From Minisyncoccota bacterium (GTDB taxonomy: Bacteria > Patescibacteriota > Minisyncoccia > Minisyncoccales > Minisyncoccaceae): a stretch of 19,077 nt of DNA. The stretch covers positions 1 through 19,077 of the forward strand of contig JAQTWS010000001.1 of NCBI GenBank assembly GCA_028689175.1, given 5' to 3'. The notes under the pieces were generated by a model, which did no database searches, was not told the origin of the DNA, and saw nothing but the letters and a program-made list of their open reading frames with translations. The translations under genes were made by a program, and so were the position numbers. Shown here one piece after another: positions 8,289 through 13,420 of this stretch. Numbering within the stretch: position 1 is the stretch's first letter; each line of letters opens with the position of its first letter.

Positions 8289-9190
8289 GAAATAATAAAT
8301 CATTTACCTTAATAGAATTACTTGTAGTCATAGTAATCATAGGAATACTTGCAGGAGTTATTATGATCTCTACTTCTTCTTCAATTGATAAGGCTAACTT
8401 TGCTAAAGCAAAAGCTTTCTCTTCTACCGTTCAAAACGAACTATTATCTAATTTGGTTTCTGAGTGGACTTTTGATAATCCTTCTAGTATAGGGGAAGAT
8501 ACATGGGGAAATAATCATGGAACAATTGTTGGTGCACTTACATCAAAAGATAAGAGCGAGTGTATTTTTGGGGGATGTGTATATTTTTCTGGTTCATTAG
8601 GAAATTATATAAAAATTGCCAGTTCTTCATCATTAAAAAACATTGAAGAAATTACTTTAAGTTTTTGGTTTAAAAATTACACAACAGGCACATCGCAAGG
8701 TTTAGTTAGTAAAATGTATGCAACAAAACCCTATTGGTCAATGTGGTTAGGAAATGGCCGAAATTATGTTTGGGAAATAGCAGACAATACTTCTGCGTAT
8801 TATAGGTCAAGTGATGCTAATCATAAATTTAATCATGATGATTGGTATTATTTAGTTATTGTGCAAAAAAATCAGAATTATATAGTTTATTCAAATTCTA
8901 TTATTCAGCTAAAAAATAACGATATCGCAAATTTTTTAGAAACAAAAAGTGATAGCGACTTATTAATAGGATCGTTAACAACAACAACTTATCCTTTTAA
9001 AGGTTATATTGACGATGTAAAAATATATAGTGAAGCTTTATCCTCCTCTCAAATCAAACAAAACTACATCGTAGGACTAAATTCAATGCTTGCAAATAGA
9101 AACATATCTAAACAAGAATATAGTCGAAGAATAGAATCATTAAGATTGAACCTGAATATGGTACAAGATAGCTTTAACGTCGTTTACTAG
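8285..9190 (+). CDS. Type IV prepilin-like protein with LamG-like domain
   Basis: 301-residue class III-signal prepilin. Leader MRNNKS is followed by FTLIELLVVIVIIGILAG (7-24), with the conserved Glu at +5 of the mature protein and a hydrophobic assembly helix. The residue before the cleavage site is Ser, not the usual Gly. After the helix comes a concanavalin/LamG-type beta-sandwich: LVSEWTFDN (57-65), NNHGTIVGA (76-84), the ITLSFWFK strand (123-130), DDWYYLVIV (185-193) and the closing GYIDDVKIYSEALS (240-253). A lysine/arginine-rich helical tail follows (IKQNYIVGL and ISKQEYSRRI, 257-283). The likely role is an extracellular fibre or adhesin tip subunit binding glycans or surfaces, inferred from the domain. 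Translation is coupled to the kinase gene by ATGA. No pilus assembly genes are in the window. Confidence 0.88.
   Translation: MRNNKSFTLIELLVVIVIIGILAGVIMISTSSSIDKANFAKAKAFSSTVQNELLSNLVSEWTFDNPSSIGEDTWGNNHGTIVGALTSKDKSECIFGGCVYFSGSLGNYIKIASSSSLKNIEEITLSFWFKNYTTGTSQGLVSKMYATKPYWSMWLGNGRNYVWEIADNTSAYYRSSDANHKFNHDDWYYLVIVQKNQNYIVYSNSIIQLKNNDIANFLETKSDSDLLIGSLTTTTYPFKGYIDDVKIYSEALSSSQIKQNYIVGLNSMLANRNISKQEYSRRIESLRLNLNMVQDSFNVVY
8303..8370 (+). repeat. Copy 1 of 68-base prepilin N-terminal repeat
   Basis: This stretch, coding for the prepilin cleavage site and assembly helix, matches 12383-12450 at 65 of 68 positions (differences at 8329, 8362 and 8364). Synonymous sites are conserved along with the protein, while the rest of the two genes shows no such similarity. 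That points to recent copying or gene conversion of this module. Confidence 0.9.
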
Positions 9191-9211
9191 CTAATTAAAT
9201 AAGTGTAATAG

Positions 9212-9421
9212 TATAAAAATAAAAAAAGTATCATTTTAGTTTTAATAATAATTGGCATAATTTTTATAAGCTTTGTTTGTGTAAAATTTATTTTCAGTGT
9301 AGACAAAAATAATGTAGAAATTATAATAGAGGACTTAAAAGAAGATGATATGATAAGTGTTAAAAATTCAAATATTGATTTAATCAGACACAGAAAGAAA
9401 AGCAAGAAGAATTTCTTTTAG
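9212..9421 (+). pseudogene. Start-less frame for a small membrane protein
   Basis: The frame is open for 69 codons and reads like a real protein: a polar start YKNKKS, a hydrophobic helix (IILVLIIIGIIFISFVCVKF), an acidic middle (IIIEDLKEDD) and a very basic end (RHRKKSKKNFF). There is no ATG, GTG or TTG at the N-terminus, and an in-frame TAG (9209-9211) comes directly before the first codon. The usual reading is a gene that lost its start, or a sequencing error there. It fills most of the 320-base gap between the prepilin and the PspC gene. No family is recognised. A 72-codon - strand frame over the same bases is thought to be its shadow. Confidence 0.4.
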
Positions 9422-9454
9422 ACTTGTCTTAATACATTAGATAGAATTTTATTC

Positions 9455-9483
9455 TTGACGATGTTTAATTAAGAAGGTAATAT
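9455..9483 (+). promoter_or_regulatory. Sigma-70 type promoter before PspC gene
   Basis: TTGACG (9455-9460) and TAATAT (9478-9483) are separated by exactly 17 bases, a strong match to the -35/-10 consensus. Transcription would begin near 9490, giving a leader of about 20 bases to the ATG at 9511. AAGGTGA at 9488-9494 resembles a ribosome-binding site but is 16 bases from the start codon, too far to be convincing. The promoter gives this small gene its own transcription unit amid decayed DNA. Confidence 0.7.
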
Positions 9484-9510
9484 TACTAAGGTGATTTTTA
9501 ATATAAAATT

Positions 9511-9708
9511 ATGAAAAAATTATTATACAAAAGTAAAGAAAATAAGATTTTTTGTGGAGTAGTAGGAGGATTGGGAGATTATTTAAATATTGATCCAACA
9601 ATTTTAAGATTAATATGGCTTTTAGTTGTAGTATTCACTGGTTTTTTGCCAGGAATAGTTATATATATAATCGCTTGTTTGATTATTCCAGATAAATCAG
9701 GAAAATAA
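9511..9708 (+). CDS. PspC domain membrane protein
   Basis: 65-residue protein consisting of one PspC domain (PF04024). KENKIFCGVVGGLGDYLNIDPT (10-31, in parts CGVVGGLGDYLNIDPT) is the family start motif. LRLIWLLVVVF (33-43) is followed by a turn GFLPG, then a second hydrophobic stretch IVIYIIACLIIPD (50-62). It is an inner-membrane protein with one or two membrane segments. In enterobacteria PspC takes part in the phage-shock envelope-stress response; in stand-alone small forms like this the role is only inferred as membrane-stress related. It has its own promoter. It is the only intact gene between the prepilin at 8285 and the glycosidase, which suggests it is under selection while its neighbours decay. 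Confidence 0.88.
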   Translation: MKKLLYKSKENKIFCGVVGGLGDYLNIDPTILRLIWLLVVVFTGFLPGIVIYIIACLIIPDKSGK

Positions 9709-10302
9709 ATATAGTATCTCACGATTAATAAAGTATAGAAAAAAAGAAATTTTTATTCTTAACAAAATTTTGATACAAAGATTCACAAATAACATCATCA
9801 GTACTTCATGACTACATTAAAGAACAAGAACATGAAATTTATTATGTTGATCTAGGAGAAATTGATATTATTTTAAATAATGAAAACTAAACGTTTTTTT
9901 AAATGATATCAATATGTCTAATGTTGATATAGTTATTACTAGAAATTCACGAGGGGTGGGGAAGAGGAGACTCCCTTTTTTCTTATAGAAAATTTAAAAA
10001 TCATTTTAAGCTACAAAATATTTTCCAAAAACAATATATTTTACAAAAAAATAATAGAGATAAAGCTTTAAAGTTTAATCGAAAAAGGCAGAAATATCGA
10101 TGATGTTTATTTTAAAACCAGAAGGCGCTAACAGAGAAGTTGTAGGAGTTACCCTTATTGAAAATAAAAATGATTATGATTTTTATTTTAGTGATACAGA
10201 AATAGCAACATCTAAAAATTTTGTAATTCAGGAGTATCTAGATGTAAAAAAATAAATATAGTTTTTGTTTTTGGTAAAGAAATCACTTGGAGTCTGTAAA
10301 AA
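9709..10302 (+). other. Decayed interval with unassigned peptide remnants
   Basis: No intact gene of normal size is seen on either strand. Fragments of protein-like sequence remain. One at 9774-9890 encodes a 38-codon acidic piece with VLHDYIKEQEHEIYYVDLGE. Another at 10100-10255 is given separately. An unusually purine- and G-rich stretch lies at 9951-9970. Since remains of an ABC permease follow on the same strand, these pieces may be its N-terminal part or a partner gene, but no motif confirms this. Confidence 0.45.
10100..10255 (+). pseudogene. 51-codon fragment, possibly of an ABC export protein
   Basis: The open frame begins with two ATG codons and reads MMFILKPEGANREVVGVTLI, continuing with an acidic aromatic stretch (NDYDFYFSDTE) and ending QEYLDVKK. 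It is soluble, with no membrane segment or signal. REVVGV resembles the strand found in periplasmic domains of MacB-type permeases (the usual form is VVGV followed by a variable loop), and a decayed MacB-type C-terminus follows about 50 bases later, so it may belong to the same dead gene. A genuine small gene is possible; evidence is thin either way. Confidence 0.3.
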
Positions 10303-10638
10303 GATAGGAGAGAACTTGGTTGCTAAAAATTTTGCCTAAAGGGGTGAATTTATCTAAGGGGCAATGAATATTGAAGCTTTGCAGAGAGAAAAGATCGGTA
10401 ATTACTAAAGATTTAGACGCATTAGTATTAACTCTAATCGGAGAGGTGTTTGGAGTATTTTAGGTTTCGTTATCGCGTTTATAATAACAAAATTTAAAAC
10501 ACAACATTTAGTAACTTCTTCGGTTATTTTAGTTTTAGTGTGTCAAGTTTAATTGGAATTATTTTTGGATATTATCCACCTATTACTACGGTTGCTAAAT
10601 TAAATCCAATCGAATGCTTTACGTCACGAATAATTTAA
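10303..10638 (+). pseudogene. Remnant of MacB/FtsX-type ABC transporter permease C-terminus
   Basis: The C-terminal membrane part of a MacB-like permease can be read only by changing frame. RRELG (10306-10320) matches the family RTREIG motif and is followed by a stop. VITKDLDALVLTLIGEVFGV (10398-10457) matches the helix that begins EALVLTLIGG. WSILGFVIAFIITKF (10451-10495) continues it in another frame. SVSSLIGIIFGYYP (10537-10578) and AKLNPIE (10594-10614), in a third frame, are the highly conserved end of the family (FGYYPAxxAAxLNPIEALR), with the stop at 10636-10638. At least two frameshifts and several stops make this a dead gene. The family exports peptides, lipoproteins or drugs with a LolD-like ATPase; no ATPase gene is visible. 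Confidence 0.82.
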
Positions 10639-10646
10639 AACTTAGT

Positions 10647-10674
10647 ATATCCTTAAATAAATTAGGATATTTTA
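10647..10674 (+). terminator. Hairpin after permease remnant
   Basis: ATATCCT (10647-10653) and AGGATAT (10664-10670) form a perfect 7-bp stem with a 10-base AT loop, followed by TTTT. It lies 8 bases after the stop of the decayed permease, where its terminator would be expected. The stem has only two G-C pairs and the T-run is short, so efficiency is doubtful. Confidence 0.4.
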
Positions 10675-10712
10675 TGTACTTATGATTTGAAATCCATGTA
10701 TTGTGATCCTGA

Positions 10713-11061
10713 TCAAGTTTTGAGCAGGTTTTTGTGGGTTTGTTTCGCTTGTACTGTTTAACTTTTGTACTTTTAGAATGGGATAATGATACGCCAATAG
10801 ATAGCTGGTATTTTGTTGCAAAAACTTTTAATACTGCAACAAAAGCGACAGTTTTGTATATTAATGGTCTTAAGTAAAAATAATACAATGAATTGTTCTA
10901 TATACAAGACTTTATAAATAGGTTATTCTTTTACCAAAGTAAAAAAGCAATATATAGCAGGTTTGAAAAAAATGTATTCCAGAAGATTAATTTCTAAAAA
11001 AGAATATAATCAGAGAATAAATAATATTTCATCATCAAATATTTCTTTTAGAAGTTGTTAG
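10713..11061 (+). pseudogene. Remnant of a third LamG-type prepilin
   Basis: Two pieces of the same family as the prepilin at 8285 survive in broken frames. The open frame 10713-10877 contains DSWYFVAKTFNTATKATVLYING, a typical LamG core strand pair (compare DDWYYLVIVQKNQNYIVYSN in the intact gene). After stops, the frame ending at 11061 reads YSFTKVKKQYIAGL, then KKMYSRRLISKKEYNQRI, which lines up residue by residue with the intact tail YSEALSSSQIKQNYIVGL and NSMLANRNISKQEYSRRI. No leader helix is found upstream, so the 5' half is lost. The final stop overlaps the stop of the glycosidase gene on the other strand. Confidence 0.82.
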
Positions 11062-12209
11062 GGTAATATATTATATTTTTCTTTTAAGGTTTTAATTCTG
11101 TTATAGGATTCATTGATTCTCTTTTCTGAAATTTTACCATCTTGTACAGCTTTTTTAATTACATTAACGGCTTTTTCAGCAATGTTTTCATCATATTCAT
11201 GATTATTATTATTTGAAAAACCTAGAAGATCGCAGCCAGCATTAATGGATTTAATAATTGCCTCTTCAAATCCAAAATTATCAATAATAGCACCCATTTG
11301 CATATCGTCTGAAATAATTACCCCCTTGTATCCAAGTTCATTCCTTAAGATATCTTGAAGGAATAAGGGAGATAGAGTGGCTGGGTTTTCGCTATCAATG
11401 TTTTTATTCATAATATGAGCAGTCATAATTATGTCTACTTTATCTTTTTCAATTAAATTTTTATAAGGATAAAGTTCCACTTCTTTATTATATGTTTGAG
11501 TTATATCGGTTAACCCTAAATGACTATCATCTTTTGAACTTCCATGTCCTGGAAAATGTTTGATTGTAGTTATAATATTATATTTATGCATTCCATCAAT
11601 AAAAGCGTCTGCATGTTTAGAAACTTTTTGTGGATCTTCTGAAAAAGATCTTTCAAGGTATCCAATAATTGGATTGTCTGAATTAACATTAACATCAACA
11701 ACTGGAGCAAAATTAAGATTAAAACCAAGCAAGTTTAATTCTTCGCCAAGTTTTGAAGCTTCTTCAAAAGTGTTTAAGACTTCTTTTTCTCCCATTTTTT
11801 GAGCACTTTCAATTTCTTTAAATCCATATTTTGGTTTAAGTCTATTAACATATCCGCCTTCAGCATCAACTGCGATAAAAAGATGAGGATTAGTTAAATT
11901 TTTTATATCATCAATTAACTTTTTAGTTTGTTCAAAGTTTTCAATGTTTCTAGGAAAACTTTTTGAAGGCAGATCATAGTCAAATAAAACTACTCCTCCT
12001 AGATGATATTGATTAATGTCTTGTATGATTTTTGAGGATTCGTTTACCTCAGTTCCTCTAAATCCTAAAATGAGCATTTCTCCGATTTTTTCATCTAAAC
12101 TAACTTCCTTTTTTTGGTTAATTTCTGGTTTTGTTTTTAAAAAAAAGATCAGACTGATTAGAACGATGCCTAAAATAATGATTGGTATAATAATGTGTTT
12201 TTGAGACAT
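11058..12209 (-). CDS. Membrane-anchored family 3 glycosidase, NagZ-like beta-N-acetylhexosaminidase
   Basis: 383 residues. Residues 5-24 form a hydrophobic signal anchor, after which the protein would face outwards. The glycoside hydrolase family 3 barrel runs from about 37 to the end: EMLILGFRG (44-52), AVDAEGGYVNRL (113-124), LNLLGFNLNFAPVVDV (158-173), KHFPGHG (217-223) with the catalytic Asp-x-His pair D228/H230, MTAHIM (262-267) and the nucleophile D301 in SDDMQMGAI. These are the motifs of enzymes that remove N-acetylglucosamine from peptidoglycan fragments. Unlike cytoplasmic NagZ, it carries a membrane anchor, suggesting wall turnover or use of external muropeptides. It is a single-gene unit with its own promoter, divergent from the second prepilin. 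An alternative is another beta-glycosidase specificity, but KHFPGHG and the D-x-H pair favour NagZ-type. Confidence 0.9.
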   Translation of the reverse strand: MSQKHIIIPIIILGIVLISLIFFLKTKPEINQKKEVSLDEKIGEMLILGFRGTEVNESSKIIQDINQYHLGGVVLFDYDLPSKSFPRNIENFEQTKKLIDDIKNLTNPHLFIAVDAEGGYVNRLKPKYGFKEIESAQKMGEKEVLNTFEEASKLGEELNLLGFNLNFAPVVDVNVNSDNPIIGYLERSFSEDPQKVSKHADAFIDGMHKYNIITTIKHFPGHGSSKDDSHLGLTDITQTYNKEVELYPYKNLIEKDKVDIIMTAHIMNKNIDSENPATLSPLFLQDILRNELGYKGVIISDDMQMGAIIDNFGFEEAIIKSINAGCDLLGFSNNNNHEYDENIAEKAVNVIKKAVQDGKISEKRINESYNRIKTLKEKYNILP

Positions 12210-12240
12210 AGTGTTTATTGAATAAATTGTTTATTATTAA

Positions 12241-12269
12241 ATTATAATAGAAATAATTAGAATAAACAA
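12241..12269 (-). promoter_or_regulatory. Promoter for the glycosidase gene
   Basis: On the - strand TTGTTT (12269-12264) and TATAAT (12246-12241) are separated by 17 bases. The -10 box is perfect. Transcription would start near 12234, giving a leader of about 25 bases before the ATG at 12209. It shares a 155-base divergent region with the promoter of the second prepilin. Confidence 0.65.
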
Positions 12270-12307
12270 GTTTTAAAATTTTATTTACAGGAATCACGTT
12301 TCTAAAT

Positions 12308-12336
12308 TTGCACTTATTATGTATAAATGTTAATAT
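12308..12336 (+). promoter_or_regulatory. Promoter for the second prepilin gene
   Basis: TTGCAC (12308-12313) and TAATAT (12331-12336) are 17 bases apart, consistent with a sigma-70 type promoter. The leader to the ATG at 12365 would be about 22 bases and is purely AT-rich, with no Shine-Dalgarno motif. Its presence also argues against a longer N-terminal reading beginning at the TTG at 12308. Confidence 0.5.
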
Positions 12337-12364
12337 TTTAATTAATAAAAATAATTATATTTAT

Positions 12365-13378
12365 ATGTTAAAAAGTAAGTCCTTTACCTTAATAGAATTA
12401 CTTGTAGTTATAGTAATCATAGGAATACTTGCAGGAGTTATAACGATCTCAACAAGCAATAACATTGCCAAAGCACGAGACTCTAAAGTCTCTAGTGGAA
12501 TATTAGGTATAAGCAAACTTCTCAAAACATATTCAATGGATACTTTTCCAATTGAAACTACACCATGTAATATTAAAACAGGTTGTACAAATTTAAAATC
12601 TAAAACAGATATCCCTAACATTGATCAAGATATATATTACAAAACATCATCCTCTGGTAATTTCTTTGTAATATATGCAAATAAGCCATCAGACACATCT
12701 CTATCTTTTGAAATCAATTCTAATATTGAAAAAGTAAAAGAAGTTCCTTCTTTTGATAACCTTGTAGCGTACTATCCTTTATCAATTGGAACAAAGGATG
12801 GTAATACTATTTCTGACATGAGTCCTAATTCTAATCATGGCACTAATTATGGAGCTACTTTTACAGAAGGTGTTGATGGGAATATGAATACAGGAATGAG
12901 GTTTGATGGAGTTGATGATATTATAATTGTAAATTTTGATAATCCTGCAGAATTTTCTGTATTTTGTTGGGTTAAGATTAATTCAGATGATGGGTGGATT
13001 ATAAATAAGAGAGATAATGTTTCGGATAATCAATGGCAACTTTATCATTATCAAGGCTATTTGGGCGCGGCTTTGTATCCTGGATCAACTAGTGCTGTCG
13101 CCGCTACTGGAAAAAATAATATAATTGGCCAAGGATGGAAATATGTTGGTTTTATAACAAATGGTATAAATGGTGGTTATTTAAAATTATTTTCAGATGG
13201 TGTATTAATTGATGAAACTGAATTAATAGGAAATATGAAATTAGGATCGCGAGAAATGATTATAGGGAGATCCGGTTGGGGGAGCCTTTTTTTAAATGGT
13301 TCGATAGATGATGTTAGAATTTATAATCGCGCCTTATCAGAAAAAGAAGTAAAATTATTATACAATAATAGCAAGTAA
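12365..13378 (+). CDS. Type IV prepilin-like protein with LamG domain
   Basis: 337 residues from the ATG at 12365. The frame opens further upstream, but the leader MLKSKS fits the prepilin pattern and has the same length as that of the paralogue at 8285. FTLIELLVVIVIIGILAG (7-24) is identical to the paralogue; Ser again replaces Gly before the cleavage site. Residues 35-125 form a pilin-like globular part with a cysteine pair (C68, C74). A LamG-type domain follows: LVAYYPLS (133-140), SPNSNHGTNYGA (153-164), GMRFDGVDD (177-185), FSVFCWVKI (198-206), GWKYVGF (257-263) and the terminal GSIDDVRIYNRALSEKEV (312-329). It lacks the lysine-rich tail of the 8285 protein. An exported surface or fibre protein is likely; ligand unknown. 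A hairpin terminator overlaps its stop codon. Confidence 0.88.
   Translation: MLKSKSFTLIELLVVIVIIGILAGVITISTSNNIAKARDSKVSSGILGISKLLKTYSMDTFPIETTPCNIKTGCTNLKSKTDIPNIDQDIYYKTSSSGNFFVIYANKPSDTSLSFEINSNIEKVKEVPSFDNLVAYYPLSIGTKDGNTISDMSPNSNHGTNYGATFTEGVDGNMNTGMRFDGVDDIIIVNFDNPAEFSVFCWVKINSDDGWIINKRDNVSDNQWQLYHYQGYLGAALYPGSTSAVAATGKNNIIGQGWKYVGFITNGINGGYLKLFSDGVLIDETELIGNMKLGSREMIIGRSGWGSLFLNGSIDDVRIYNRALSEKEVKLLYNNSK
12383..12450 (+). repeat. Copy 2 of 68-base prepilin N-terminal repeat
   Basis: Direct-repeat partner of 8303-8370, 65 of 68 bases identical, same strand, 4,080 bases away. It covers the codons from the prepilin cleavage site through the end of the assembly helix. Outside this stretch the two genes diverge quickly. 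Confidence 0.9.
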
Positions 13379-13391
13379 ATAACTTGCTTTT
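13370..13391 (+). terminator. Rho-independent terminator of the second prepilin
   Basis: AGCAAGT (13370-13376) and ACTTGCT (13382-13388) form a perfect 7-bp stem with a 5-base loop AAATA, running into TTTT (13388-13391). It overlaps the stop codon of the prepilin (13376-13378) and comes 30 bases before the next gene, whose likely promoter it touches. Confidence 0.7.
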
Positions 13392-13410
13392 GACTTTAAT
13401 TTAATATACT
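13384..13410 (+). promoter_or_regulatory. Possible promoter for the miaB-miaA fusion gene
   Basis: A good -10 box, TATACT (13405-13410), lies 10 bases before the ATG at 13421, which would give a leader of only a few bases. Possible -35 boxes are TTGCTT (13384-13389, spacer 15) or TTGACT (13390-13395, spacer 9), neither ideally spaced. The -35 region coincides with the 3' arm and T-tail of the preceding terminator. Confidence 0.4.
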
Positions 13411-13420
13411 ATTTTAATAT

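Noticed and set aside
9187..9405. 72-codon - strand frame with an ATG, rich in Ile, Leu and Phe
   Set aside because: It is opposite the + strand membrane frame, which has better charge distribution (basic start, acidic middle, basic tail). The - strand reading looks like an AT-rich shadow, though neither is certain.
10619..10888. 89-codon - strand frame
   Set aside because: It covers the end of the permease remnant and the LamG remnant, both clearly readable on the + strand.
9709..11061. Insertion sequence or phage remnant as the cause of the decayed interval
   Set aside because: No transposase or integrase fragment, terminal inverted repeat or target duplication was found; the readable pieces are permease and prepilin.
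12308..12364. Longer N-terminus of the second prepilin, from a TTG at 12308
   Set aside because: It would put 19 residues before the leader, spoil the prepilin signal that matches the paralogue in length, and overlap the likely promoter.
8285..13378. CRISPR or other regular repeat array near the prepilin loci
   Set aside because: The only strong DNA repeat is the pair of 68-base coding modules 4 kb apart; there is no regular spacing or third copy.
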